Shown piece after piece: positions 17,001 through 25,215 of a stretch of 64,000 nucleotides of DNA. The DNA comes from Microbacterium hydrocarbonoxydans. Lineage in GTDB: Bacteria; Actinomycetota; Actinomycetes; Actinomycetales; Microbacteriaceae. Below the pieces are notes generated by a model. That model was given only the letters and a program-made list of their open reading frames with translations. It had not been told where the DNA came from and made no database searches. The stretch lies in NCBI RefSeq assembly GCF_023715885.1, contig NZ_JAMBOY010000001.1:843987-907986 (forward strand). The letters run 5' to 3'. The position numbers and the translations under genes were made by a program. Position 1 is the first letter of the stretch, and every line of letters begins with the position of its first letter.

Positions 17001-17726
17001 GTGTCGGCATCCGCCCCGAAGCTGGTGCTGCTCGCCGGCATGAACTGCACGGCAGACCTGTGGGCGGAGGCCGGCTTCGACACGGAGGACGGAGGGGCGA
17101 TCCAGCCGCAGCTGGATCGTCCCTCGCTCCGCACGCAGGTCGACTCGCTGCTCGCGGAGATGCCGGCGCAGTCGGTGATCGTCGGGCACTCGCTCGGCGG
17201 CATCGTCGGCATGGCGCTCGCCCTCGCCGCTCCGCACCGCGTCGCCGGGCTGTGCCTGGTGTCGACGAACGCCAAGGCGCCCACGGATGCGCAGCGAGGC
17301 GGATGGAGGAACTGGCTGGCCGCTCTCGATGCGGGCGCGAGCGCGCGGGCCCTGCAGCAGAGCATCCTCGAGCCGTTGCTCGGCGGGCGCCTGGCCGCCG
17401 AACGCCCCGACCTGGTCGAGCGCGCTCTGCGGATGGGTGACGAGACGGGCGACGACCTGCTGCGCAGGCAGCTCCAGCTGCAGCTGACGAGGGTCGATCT
17501 GCTGTCCCGCCTGTCGTCGCTGCGGATGCCGACTCTCGTCGTCTCCGGACTCGACGACGTGATCTGCCCGCCGCACTTCCACACCGAGATCGTCACCGAG
17601 ATCGACGGCGCCCGCCTGGTGTCGCTCGACGCCGGTCACCTGCTGCCGCTCGAGCGCCCGCGCGAGTTCGGCGACCTGGTGCGCTCGTGGTGCGCGCAGC
17701 GGGTTCGGCCGGCCGCCGTGGCATGA
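17001..17726 (+). CDS. Alpha/beta-hydrolase
   Basis: A 241-residue soluble alpha/beta hydrolase. It has the nucleophile elbow GHSLGG (serine near residue 65), the acid in VVSGLDDVICPP and the histidine in SLDAGHLLPLERP, so the catalytic triad is intact. Start is the GTG one base after the MalG-like stop codon, so it belongs to the importer operon. A likely role is to hydrolyse an ester or lactone of the imported compound or an intermediate; that is inferred from its place in the operon. Confidence 0.88.
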   Translation: MSASAPKLVLLAGMNCTADLWAEAGFDTEDGGAIQPQLDRPSLRTQVDSLLAEMPAQSVIVGHSLGGIVGMALALAAPHRVAGLCLVSTNAKAPTDAQRGGWRNWLAALDAGASARALQQSILEPLLGGRLAAERPDLVERALRMGDETGDDLLRRQLQLQLTRVDLLSRLSSLRMPTLVVSGLDDVICPPHFHTEIVTEIDGARLVSLDAGHLLPLERPREFGDLVRSWCAQRVRPAAVA

Positions 17727-17743
17727 CCGGCGTCGCGCGCACT

Positions 17744-17810
17744 GCAGGAGATCACACGCAACGAAGGACGGATGCCGCGGCGGCGTCCTTCGTTGCGCGA
17801 GATCTCCTGC
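17744..17810. terminator. Long bidirectional inverted repeat between convergent operons
   Basis: Two 27-base arms (17744-17770 and 17784-17810), complementary at 25 of 27 positions, flank a 13-base loop. The arms begin GCAGGAGATC and end CAACGAAGGACG. It lies exactly between the convergent alpha/beta hydrolase and aldolase genes. A bidirectional terminator is likely, without a T-run. The arm length is well above a usual terminator. Confidence 0.75.
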
Positions 17811-17816
17811 GGAAGC

Positions 17817-18560
17817 TCAGCGGGTCGGCGCCGCCAGATCGCGGAGGTGCGCCATGAGCGACGACGCGAGGTTGTAGACCACGAGGTCGGCACCGCCCGC
17901 GAAGGCCGCCGCCGCGGCATCCCTCGTGCCCACGATGTCCATCCGCAGGGCACCGGTGCGCGCGAGCGCCTCGTTGACGACCGCGACGGCTTGCGCCACC
18001 GGGAGATCGTCGGACCCGGATGCCGCGGCGAGGTCGGCCGGGCCGATCATGATGCCGTCGAGGCGCGGTGTCGCGACTATGGCCTCGACGTTCGCGACGC
18101 CGCGCGGGGATTCGATCATGCCGAGCACGAGGGTGTTCTCGAGCCACCAGTCGCGGTGATCGGCCGCCGCGACCTCGCCGAACCGGCCGGCACGGCTGTA
18201 GGTGGCGAATCCGCGCGATCCGACGGGCGGGTAGAGCGCGGAATCGACGAGGTCGGCGGCATCCGCGGCGGTGTCGAGGTGGGGGGCGAGGATCCCCTGC
18301 GCGCCCTGATCGAGCACCCGCAGCACGAGGCCGCGGTCCTTCTCGCCGACGCGCACGATGACGGGCACGCCGTGCACGGCCGCCAGGGCGATGTGAGTGC
18401 GCAGTGCGACGATGTCGGCCGGGCCGTGCTCGCAGTCGATCAGCACGAAGTCGAAGCCGGCGACGGCCAGCATCTCGACGGTCTCCTCGGCAGGCATGCG
18501 CAGCAGAGCGCCGAAGAGCTTCTCACCGGCGCTCGCGCGCTGCCGCAGCGAAGGACTCAT
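17817..18560 (-). CDS. HpcH/HpaI-family aldolase
   Basis: A 247-residue class II pyruvate aldolase. It begins SLRQRASAGEKLFGALLRMP, has FDFVLIDCEHGPADI, VRVGEKDRGLVLRVLDQGA, PPVGSRGFATYSRAGRFG and MIESPRGVANVEAI with the metal-binding glutamate. Relatives cleave 4-hydroxy-2-oxo acids to pyruvate and an aldehyde (HpaI, GarL, RhmA). It is the last gene of a three-gene operon with an SDR and a histidinol-dehydrogenase-like gene, with ATGA overlap to the SDR. It would carry out the carbon-carbon cleavage step of that pathway. Confidence 0.9.
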   Translation of the reverse strand: MSPSLRQRASAGEKLFGALLRMPAEETVEMLAVAGFDFVLIDCEHGPADIVALRTHIALAAVHGVPVIVRVGEKDRGLVLRVLDQGAQGILAPHLDTAADAADLVDSALYPPVGSRGFATYSRAGRFGEVAAADHRDWWLENTLVLGMIESPRGVANVEAIVATPRLDGIMIGPADLAAASGSDDLPVAQAVAVVNEALARTGALRMDIVGTRDAAAAAFAGGADLVVYNLASSLMAHLRDLAAPTR

Positions 18561-19315
18561 GCGACCATTCCCGCCGAGAGGTCGACGTCGGCGCCGCACA
18601 TGCCGGGCATCCCGAGCATCGCGACGACGGCCGCGCCGACCTCCTCCTCGGTCACCATGCGTCCCAGCGCCGCCCGCGAGACGAACGCCTGCTCTGCGTC
18701 GTCGACGGATGTGCCCGACCGCTCAGCCTCGAGGCGGAAGTTGCGGGCCATGCGCGGGCCCTGCACCGGCCCGGGGGAGAGGGTGTTGACGCGCACGCCG
18801 GCCGGTCCGACCTCGAACGCGAGGGTCGAGGTGAGCCCGATGACTGCCATCTTCGAGGCGCAGTAGGGCGTGCGGTGCGCGAGCGGGCGCTTGCCCGAGA
18901 CGGATGCCACGTTGATGACGTCGCCGTCGCCCCGCTCGACCATGCCCGGCAGCAGCGCCTTGCACAGCAGGAAGGTGCCGCGCACGTTGACGTTGAAGAC
19001 CTCGTCCCAGTCGTCGACGTCGATGTCGGTGAGCGCCGCCACCGGACCGGGGATGCCGGCGTTGTTGACGAGGATCGACACCTCGGTGCCGGAGAGAGCG
19101 TCGCGCAGTGCGTCGACGGACGCCGGGTCCGCGACGTCGCACGCGAGCGCTCGGACGCGGTCGCCGAGCTGTCCGGCCACCGCATCGAGCTTCGCCGTGT
19201 CGCGACCCACCACGACCACCGCGGCACCGGCGGCGTGCAGGGCTCGGGCGATCGCCGCTCCGAGTCCGCTCCCGCCGCCGGTGACCACGGCCGTGCGACC
19301 GGTGAGGTCGGTCAT
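18557..19315 (-). CDS. SDR-family oxidoreductase
   Basis: A 252-residue classical SDR. It has TGGGSGLG at residues 12-19, NNAG, the catalytic serine in NVASVSGK, and YCASK as Y-x-x-x-K. The late SPGPVQGPRMARNF segment and MCGADVDLSAGMVA at the C-terminus are typical of sugar- or polyol-type dehydrogenases (GalD/FabG-like). It overlaps both neighbours by ATGA: the histidinol-dehydrogenase-like gene upstream and the aldolase downstream. It likely oxidises a hydroxyl of the imported compound. Confidence 0.92.
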   Translation of the reverse strand: MTDLTGRTAVVTGGGSGLGAAIARALHAAGAAVVVVGRDTAKLDAVAGQLGDRVRALACDVADPASVDALRDALSGTEVSILVNNAGIPGPVAALTDIDVDDWDEVFNVNVRGTFLLCKALLPGMVERGDGDVINVASVSGKRPLAHRTPYCASKMAVIGLTSTLAFEVGPAGVRVNTLSPGPVQGPRMARNFRLEAERSGTSVDDAEQAFVSRAALGRMVTEEEVGAAVVAMLGMPGMCGADVDLSAGMVA

Positions 19316-20643
19316 CGTGCGACCGCGTCGACCGCGGCGTGGCTCTCGTCGATCCAGTCGAACCGAGTGCCGGCGTGACGCCACGCGCGCGCATCGCCCG
19401 AGCGGGCGTGTCCCTCGAACAGCTCGACGCGGGCGGCGCGGCCGCAGACGGCGCCGAGCTCCGCGGAGGACTCGGTGTTCTGAACCTCCTGGTACGTCAC
19501 CGTGCGGAGGTACTTGCCCACCCAGAGCCCGCCCGTGTAGCGGGCCGCGCCGAGCGTCGGGAGCACGTGGTTCGTGCCGATCACCTTGTCGCCGTATGAG
19601 ACGCAGGTGTTCTCCCCGAGGAACAGCGCGCCGTAGTCGTGCATCTTCGTCAGTGCCTCGCGCGGGTTCTCGGTGAAGATCTGCACGTGCTCGAAGGCGA
19701 AGTCGTCGGCGATGCGGTACGCCTCGTCGAGATCGTCGGCGACGATCACCTGACCCCAGTCGCGCCACGCGGGACCGGCGTAGTCGCGCGTCGACATGCC
19801 GGGGAGGATCTTCTCGATCCAGTCGATGACCTCCTCGCCGAGCTTCCGAGAGGTCGTCACCAGCACGGCGGGGGAGTCGGGGCCATGCTCGGCCTGTGAC
19901 AGCAGATCCACGGCGGTGAAGAAGGGGTCGGCGTGCTCGTCGGCGACGATGAGGATCTCGGTGGGGCCGGCGAAGAGGTCGATGCCGACCTCGCCGAACA
20001 GCTGGCGCTTGGCCTCGGCGACGTAGGCGTTGCCGGGTCCGGCGATCATGTTGACCGGCGCGATCGTATCCGTGCCGACAGCCATCGCCGCGACCGCCTG
20101 CACGCCGCCGAGGATGTAGATCTCGTCGGCGCCCGCCATCTTCATCGCCGCGACCGTCGCGGCGGGGATCTCGCCGCGGATGGGCGGGGTGCAGGCGACC
20201 ACGCGGGGCACGCCGGCCACCTTGGCGGTGATGATCGTCATGTGGGCCGAGGCGGTGAGCGGATACTTGCCGCCCGGGATGTAGGCGCCGGCGGCCTGCA
20301 CCGGCACGTGCTTCTGGCCGAGGAAGACACCGGGGAGCGTCTCGACCTCGACGTCGACGAGCGAGTCGCGCTGCGCCTGAGCGAACCGGCGCACCTGGCT
20401 CTGCACGAACTCGATGTCCTGGATGACCTGCTCCGGCAGAGTGGCGATGATCTCGTCGATCTGGGCGTCGGAGAGTCGGTACGACTCGGGGCTCCACTTG
20501 TCGAACTGCTCGGCATAGCGGCGGACCGCGACGTCGCCGTTCTCGCGGATGTCCCCGATGATCCCCCGGACCCGTTCGGCGACGTCCTGCTGAGCGGTGT
20601 CCGCGAACGTCTTCGTCGGCGCGGACTTCAGATGCAGGGGCAT
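19312..20643 (-). CDS. Histidinol-dehydrogenase-family dehydrogenase (HpsN-like)
   Basis: A 443-residue member of the HisD family: GAYIPGGKYPLTASAHM, VVACTPPIRGEIPAATVAAM, IAGPGNAYVAEAKRQLFG, IDLFAGPTEILIVAD, LLSQAEHGPDSPAVLVTTS and GTNHVLPTLGAARYTGGLW. HisD enzymes oxidise an alcohol to an acid in two NAD+ steps using Zn2+; HpsN does this on dihydroxypropanesulfonate. No other his genes are near, and the C-terminus (EVQNTESSAELGAVCGRAAR) differs from biosynthetic HisD. It is the first gene of a LacI-controlled catabolic operon, so an alcohol-to-carboxylate step on an unknown substrate is the best reading. Confidence 0.88.
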   Translation of the reverse strand: MPLHLKSAPTKTFADTAQQDVAERVRGIIGDIRENGDVAVRRYAEQFDKWSPESYRLSDAQIDEIIATLPEQVIQDIEFVQSQVRRFAQAQRDSLVDVEVETLPGVFLGQKHVPVQAAGAYIPGGKYPLTASAHMTIITAKVAGVPRVVACTPPIRGEIPAATVAAMKMAGADEIYILGGVQAVAAMAVGTDTIAPVNMIAGPGNAYVAEAKRQLFGEVGIDLFAGPTEILIVADEHADPFFTAVDLLSQAEHGPDSPAVLVTTSRKLGEEVIDWIEKILPGMSTRDYAGPAWRDWGQVIVADDLDEAYRIADDFAFEHVQIFTENPREALTKMHDYGALFLGENTCVSYGDKVIGTNHVLPTLGAARYTGGLWVGKYLRTVTYQEVQNTESSAELGAVCGRAARVELFEGHARSGDARAWRHAGTRFDWIDESHAAVDAVAR

Positions 20644-20659
20644 GGCCCATCCTTTCGTT

Positions 20660-20671
20660 GCATACGTATGC
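20660..20671. promoter_or_regulatory. LacI-type operator, perfect palindrome
   Basis: GCATACGTATGC is a perfect 12-bp palindrome 16 bases upstream of the HisD-like gene start and in the shared region with the divergent LacI gene. It is the best copy of the motif also seen at 13778, 13833 and 21887 and is taken as the LacI operator. Confidence 0.78.
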
Positions 20672-20684
20672 TCCGATTATGACC

Positions 20685-20696
20685 GCGTATGCATTC
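20685..20696. promoter_or_regulatory. Second LacI half-operator
   Basis: GCGTATGCATTC carries, read on the other strand, the GCATACG half of the operator. Its centre is 21 bp, two helical turns, from the perfect palindrome at 20660-20671, on the same face of the helix. Probably an auxiliary site; the other half is degenerate. Confidence 0.5.
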
Positions 20697-20743
20697 GAGC
20701 GTCAAGGGCAGTAGAATTCGACAGATCGAGGGGGAGGCCTGAC

Positions 20744-21745
20744 ATGGTCGTCACGAGCCGGGATGTTGCCCGCTTGGCCGGGGTGTCGCAGCCCACGGTG
20801 TCGCGGGCCCTGCGCGACGACGCGCGGGTGTCGGAGGCCACCAAGCTCCGGGTGCGGGAAGCGGCGCAGCTGCTCGGATACGTGCCCAGCGAGGCCGGCC
20901 GGGCGCTCTCCTCCGGGCGCACGCGCCGCATCGGGTTGCTGCTCACCGATCTCGACAACCAGTTCTACTCGCACATCATCGCCCCGGTGCACCGCGAGCT
21001 CGAAGCCCTCGGCTACCAGTTGATGCTGCACACCGAGACCGCCGACAACGACACGATCGTCGAGCGGCTCCTCGCCAACGGCCTCGACGGAGTCATCCTG
21101 GCCACCACGACCGTCGACTCCGTCGCCCCCGTACGGCTGCGCGATCGCGGGCTGCCTTTCGTGTACTTCAACCGCACGGGGTCCTTCGTCGACGCGGACT
21201 CTGCGGTCGTGAACTCCGTGCCGGGCTATCGCGAGGCCGTCCGCGCGGCCGTCGCCCTCGGGCATCGGCGGATGGGCGCGGTGCTCGGGCCGAGCAACAC
21301 CAGTACGGCGCAGGGGCGGGAGGCGTCGCTCCGAGACGCCCTGAGCGCCGAGGGGCTGCAGCTCGACGAGCGTGACGTGCGCCGCACCCCGTACGGCGCG
21401 GCCGAGGGCGAGGCGGCCGCGGCCGAGCTGCTCGCCGGACCCGACCGCCCCTCAGTGCTCTTCTGCGGCAACGACGTCGTCGCGTACGGCGCGCTCAACG
21501 CCGCTCATCGCGCCGGGCTGCGCGTGCCCGACGATCTCTCCATCATCGGCTTCGACGACCTTCCTGAGGCGGCGTGGCCCATCATCGACCTCGCTACGGT
21601 CGGCTACGACATCGTCGGCATGGCGCGCGCTGCGGCCGACCTCATCGTCCGGCGCATCGAGGAACCGGATGCCGAGATCCGGATGTCCGGGTTCGCGTCG
21701 ACCTTCATCGCGCGCCGCACGCTGGCACCCGCTCCCGCGCGCTGA
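20744..21745 (+). CDS. LacI-family transcriptional regulator
   Basis: A 333-residue LacI/GalR repressor. The N-terminal helix-turn-helix reads SRDVARLAGVSQPTVSRALR followed by the hinge helix SEAGRALSSGR, and the periplasmic-binding-like effector domain runs from IGLLLTDLDNQFYSHI to LSIIGFDDLPEAAWP. ATG 20744 is preceded by GGGGGAGG. It is surrounded by the units bearing ATACGTAT-type palindromes (13778, 13833, 20660, 21887), so it is very likely their repressor, released by the imported compound or an intermediate. Confidence 0.93.
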   Translation: MVVTSRDVARLAGVSQPTVSRALRDDARVSEATKLRVREAAQLLGYVPSEAGRALSSGRTRRIGLLLTDLDNQFYSHIIAPVHRELEALGYQLMLHTETADNDTIVERLLANGLDGVILATTTVDSVAPVRLRDRGLPFVYFNRTGSFVDADSAVVNSVPGYREAVRAAVALGHRRMGAVLGPSNTSTAQGREASLRDALSAEGLQLDERDVRRTPYGAAEGEAAAAELLAGPDRPSVLFCGNDVVAYGALNAAHRAGLRVPDDLSIIGFDDLPEAAWPIIDLATVGYDIVGMARAAADLIVRRIEEPDAEIRMSGFASTFIARRTLAPAPAR

Positions 21746-21886
21746 CCCCGCGGGCATCTTCGCTCCTGCGCCGCCGGGCCCCGGCGTCCGAGCGGGCACC
21801 GGCACCCGCGTCCGTTCCCGCCCCGGATCCGCCGTTCTCGAAGAATGTCCACCGTGTGCGCTGGCGGACTGCTTGCGCCGCGTTGT

Positions 21887-21898
21887 GCATACGCATAC
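21887..21898. promoter_or_regulatory. LacI-type operator before SnoaL/bicupin operon
   Basis: GCATACGCATAC lies 68 bases before the GTG of the tandem SnoaL-like gene and matches the operators at 13833 and 20660 except for one core base (ATACGCAT). It links this operon to the LacI regulon. The rest of the gap at 21746-21965 shows no gene. Confidence 0.68.
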
Positions 21899-21965
21899 AC
21901 TGACGATCACGCGACGTGCGATCACCGATGAACCGCAGTCGTGCATCTCGAAGGAGTGGAAAAGC

Positions 21966-22946
21966 GTGTCTCTCGACCCGGTCGCCTACCTGCCGTACAA
22001 AGACCCCGACGACTTCATCCGCGAGGTCACCGACCTCATCTGGGTCGATCGGTCGATCAGTTTCATCCGCGACAACTACGAGCCGGACTCGATCGTGCAC
22101 GGCGCGCTCGGCACCTCCACGACGCGACAGGAGGTCATCGAGGGCTCGCTCATGCGGATCTCGGCGACGCCGGACCGCACAGGTCAGGCGGAGGATGTCA
22201 TCTGGGAGGCACGCGGTGACGACGCCTTCCTCAGCTCCCACCTGGTGCTCTCAGGCGATCTGCACTCGCCGTACGTGAGCCGCACGATCGCGAACTGCCT
22301 CTACCGCCGTGGCCGCATGGTCGAGGAGTGGGTCGTGCGCGACACGCTCGCCGGCGCGCTGCGTCGCGGTGACGACCTCGACGAGCTGGCGCGGGCGCAG
22401 GCGTTCCGCGGCTTCTCCGGCTCGTGGACCGAGCCCGCCCCGGCCGACCCGATCGCGAAGGGCGACTCGGGCGTCCGCCCCGACGAGTACCGCGCCGAGG
22501 TCGAGACCGTCCTCGACATGATCCAGACCGTCTGGAACGACCGCGATCTGCAGAAGGTCGAGAAGTACTTCGATCGCGACCTCACGCTGCACACGGTCGG
22601 CGACCGCACCATCATCCGCCCCGAGGGGTACCGCCGGGCGCTGCTGCGCCTGCTCGAGTCGTTCCCGGGCGGACAGTTCGAGATCCGCGACATCCAGACC
22701 AATTACGACGTGCGCTACGCGGGCCTCCGCGTCGCGGTCGTGTGGAAGTTCGTCGGCGACTACAACGGCGTGCCGAACTACGGTCCGCTGACCGGCAAGC
22801 CGGTCGACCTGATCGGCATCTCGCAGTTCACCTTCCACAACGGCGCCATCGTCAAGGAGGTGCGCCTGTGGGACGACATCGCGCTCCGCGCGCAGATCGC
22901 AGGGTCACGGGGCGACGAGCCGGTGCCCTTCGCCAACATCTACTGA
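21966..22946 (+). CDS. Tandem SnoaL/NTF2-like domain protein
   Basis: A 326-residue soluble protein made of two NTF2-like (SnoaL) folds. The first covers about residues 10-150 (DLIWVDRSISFIRDNYEPDS) and the second about 170-310 (VLDMIQTVWNDRDLQKVEKY, with ISQFTFHNGAIVKEVRLWDD at its end). SnoaL-fold proteins include cyclases, isomerases, dehydratases and ester-binding proteins. Two in one chain make a pseudodimer. The GTG at 21966 has AAGGAG upstream. It is cotranscribed with the bicupin and carries a LacI-type operator, so a step in the same catabolic route is likely; the reaction is unknown. Confidence 0.8.
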   Translation: MSLDPVAYLPYKDPDDFIREVTDLIWVDRSISFIRDNYEPDSIVHGALGTSTTRQEVIEGSLMRISATPDRTGQAEDVIWEARGDDAFLSSHLVLSGDLHSPYVSRTIANCLYRRGRMVEEWVVRDTLAGALRRGDDLDELARAQAFRGFSGSWTEPAPADPIAKGDSGVRPDEYRAEVETVLDMIQTVWNDRDLQKVEKYFDRDLTLHTVGDRTIIRPEGYRRALLRLLESFPGGQFEIRDIQTNYDVRYAGLRVAVVWKFVGDYNGVPNYGPLTGKPVDLIGISQFTFHNGAIVKEVRLWDDIALRAQIAGSRGDEPVPFANIY

Positions 22947-22977
22947 TCATTCACTGATCGACAAGGGAGAAGAAGAA

Positions 22978-24147
22978 ATGAGTACCGTCATCGAGGGCAC
23001 GACGGACGTCGTCGTCGACACCGAGGAGATCCAGCGCCGGACCATCCGTCGTTCGGACTGGGTGCCGTGCAACTCGGCGTTCATCGACTGCCGCACCCCG
23101 GGGTCCGACCGCAAGGAGAACTACTCCTTCATCGGCGCCGGCGTCTCGCAGAACGCCAGCCAGTACGTGAACCTCGAGGTCAACCACGGGTTCAACACGG
23201 GAGCCGCAGGCATGCCGAACGGCATCTCGAACAACCTGCACCTGCACTTCACCGCCGAGGTCTTCATCAACCTCGGCGGCGAGTTCCGGCTGCGCTGGGG
23301 CGTCGACGGCAAGCAGGGCGAGTACATCAGCCACGACGGCGACATCGTCACGATCCCCACGTGGATCTTCCGCGGCTTCACGAACGAGGGACCGGATGAC
23401 GGCATCCTGTACACGGTGCTCGGTCGCGACGACAACGGGGGCATCATCTGGGGTCCGTCGGTGCTGCGCGAGGCCGAGTCCTACGGTCTGCACCTCACCG
23501 CCGACAACAAGCTGATCGACACGGTCGCGGGCGACGTCCTGCCCGACGACGTGGCGCTCATCAAGCCGATGAAGCAGCACTACATCGATGAGCTCACCGA
23601 GTACTCGGTCGAGGACATGCGCTCGCGGGTCATCCAGCCCGGCGACCGCAGGTACTCCGCCGCGGCGCTGCTGTGCGCGGCGGTCGACGGAGGCCGCGTC
23701 GAGCTCGCCACCGCGATCGGCTACGGCATGAGCGAGAACCGTCGCCAGGTGCCGAACGTGCACGAGCCCCACTCGTTCAACCTCGCCTGGGTCAAGGCCG
23801 AGCCGGGTCAGGGTGTGCTGCGCCACCGGCACGACAAGACGCAGGCGCTGCTGTTCAAGACCGGCCGCTGGGAGGTCACCCTCAACGGCGACCCGGCGAC
23901 GACCGTGAACCTCGGAGCCGGCGACACCTTCTCGGTCCCCGAGGGTGCGTGGCGGGAGTACCGCTGCGTCGAGGGCGACGAGACCGGCTCCGGCACGGTG
24001 CTCGTCATCAACGGCGGCGACGACCGTGTGTACCTCGAATGGGCCCCCGAGGTGGTCGAGGCCGCAGCCGCCGCCGACTGGACGATCGACCCCAACGGCT
24101 ACCTCGCGCCGCTCGGCGTGATGGTCACGGCCACGGAAGACGACTGA
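22978..24147 (+). CDS. Bicupin protein
   Basis: A 389-residue protein with two cupin barrels. The first (about 80-160) has NNLHLHFTAEVFINLGGEF and ends IPTWIFRGFTN. The second (about 275-350) has VLRHRHDKTQALLFKTGRWE and ends VPEGAWREYRC. The paired histidines of cupin motif 1 are present in both, but the third histidine of motif 2 is absent in both. A two-His metal site or a non-catalytic binding role is therefore possible. The closest style is gentisate-dioxygenase-like bicupins. RBS GGGAGAAGAAG; 31 bases after the SnoaL-like gene, same operon. Confidence 0.82.
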   Translation: MSTVIEGTTDVVVDTEEIQRRTIRRSDWVPCNSAFIDCRTPGSDRKENYSFIGAGVSQNASQYVNLEVNHGFNTGAAGMPNGISNNLHLHFTAEVFINLGGEFRLRWGVDGKQGEYISHDGDIVTIPTWIFRGFTNEGPDDGILYTVLGRDDNGGIIWGPSVLREAESYGLHLTADNKLIDTVAGDVLPDDVALIKPMKQHYIDELTEYSVEDMRSRVIQPGDRRYSAAALLCAAVDGGRVELATAIGYGMSENRRQVPNVHEPHSFNLAWVKAEPGQGVLRHRHDKTQALLFKTGRWEVTLNGDPATTVNLGAGDTFSVPEGAWREYRCVEGDETGSGTVLVINGGDDRVYLEWAPEVVEAAAAADWTIDPNGYLAPLGVMVTATEDD

Positions 24148-24161
24148 GTCGCGACGCCTTC

Positions 24162-24201
24162 AGACGGGGCGCGAGGAGCTGCGACTCCTCGCGCCCCGTC
24201 T
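24162..24201. terminator. Bidirectional terminator after bicupin gene
   Basis: AGACGGGGCGCGAGGAG and its exact complement form a 17-bp stem with the 6-base loop CTGCGA. It stands between the bicupin gene and the convergent LysR gene, 14 and 10 bases from their stops. Confidence 0.85.
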
Positions 24202-24211
24202 CGTGTGCGGG

Positions 24212-25138
24212 TCACCGCAGCGGCGTGCGCCCCGCGTGCTCGGGGAGGGCCTCGCTCAGCATCCGCTCGGCGAGCTCGGCGAGCTTGCGCGTCGCCGGCG
24301 ACAGCAGCACGCCCTCGCGCTGCACGAGCGCGATCGTGTCGTGCATCGGCTCGGCGAACGGGAAGGTGCGGATGCCAGGGGGGAATCCCTCGGACTCGGC
24401 GATCGACCTCGAGACGATGGTGTCTGCGGTGCCCGCGGCGACGAGGCTCAGTGCGGTCTCGACGTGCTCGACCTCGACCGACGGCTCGATCGTGAGACCC
24501 TGCAGGCGGGCGCGCTCCAGCAGCTGCCTGCGCGTCGGATCGTCCCATCCGGCGAAGGCGTCGTAGAGCACGAGCTTCGCCTCGGCGACCTCCGAGATCG
24601 TCACCGGCCCTCTGCCGGCCGGGCGGGTGGAGGAGACGTAGAGCACCTCGTCGCGGAACAGCGGCTTGACCTCGAGGCCGTCCTCATCGATCGGCAGCAC
24701 GAGCAGACCCGCCTCGAGCTCGCCCCGCGCGATGGACCGCGCGACGTGAGCCGAGTTGATGCCCACCAGTCGCAGCCGGACATTCGGATGCCGATGGTGG
24801 AACGTCTCCGCCAGGTCGGCCAGCGCGTAGTACGCCGCGTTGCGCAGCACCCCGAAGGTGCAGATGCCGCGGTCGAGCGACGCCAGAGAGTGGATCGTGT
24901 CGATGCCGTTCTGCACGGCGCTCACGGCCTGGGCGGCGTGCGGGCGCAACTCCTGCGCGGCGGCTGTCGGCACGAGGCGACGACTGCCGCGGACGAAGAG
25001 CGTGGCGTCGAGCTCGCGCTCGAGGCGGGCGACGAGCTCCGAGACGGAGGCCTGCGTCATGCCCAGGCTCGCTGCGGCCGCGGTGAACGAGCCGTGTTCG
25101 AGGGCGGCGAGGAAGGCGGTGAGCTGGGTGATGGTCAC
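24212..25138 (-). CDS. LysR-family transcriptional regulator
   Basis: A 308-residue LysR-type regulator. The N-terminal HTH reads LTAFLAALEHGSFTAAAASL then TQASVSELVARLERELDATL and FVRGSRRLVPTAAA. The rest is the two-lobed effector domain (ICTFGVLRNAAYYALADLAE, VRLRLVGINSAHVARSIARG). It is divergent from the second histidinol-dehydrogenase-like gene, with a 77-base intergenic region, and is likely its activator. Confidence 0.92.
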   Translation of the reverse strand: MTITQLTAFLAALEHGSFTAAAASLGMTQASVSELVARLERELDATLFVRGSRRLVPTAAAQELRPHAAQAVSAVQNGIDTIHSLASLDRGICTFGVLRNAAYYALADLAETFHHRHPNVRLRLVGINSAHVARSIARGELEAGLLVLPIDEDGLEVKPLFRDEVLYVSSTRPAGRGPVTISEVAEAKLVLYDAFAGWDDPTRRQLLERARLQGLTIEPSVEVEHVETALSLVAAGTADTIVSRSIAESEGFPPGIRTFPFAEPMHDTIALVQREGVLLSPATRKLAELAERMLSEALPEHAGRTPLR

Positions 25139-25215
25139 AGCCCAATGGTAAACCCGATGCGAGTGTACGGATCATCAGGCTTGTCGGATGGTTGCGGCCG
25201 ATCTAACCTTCCTGC

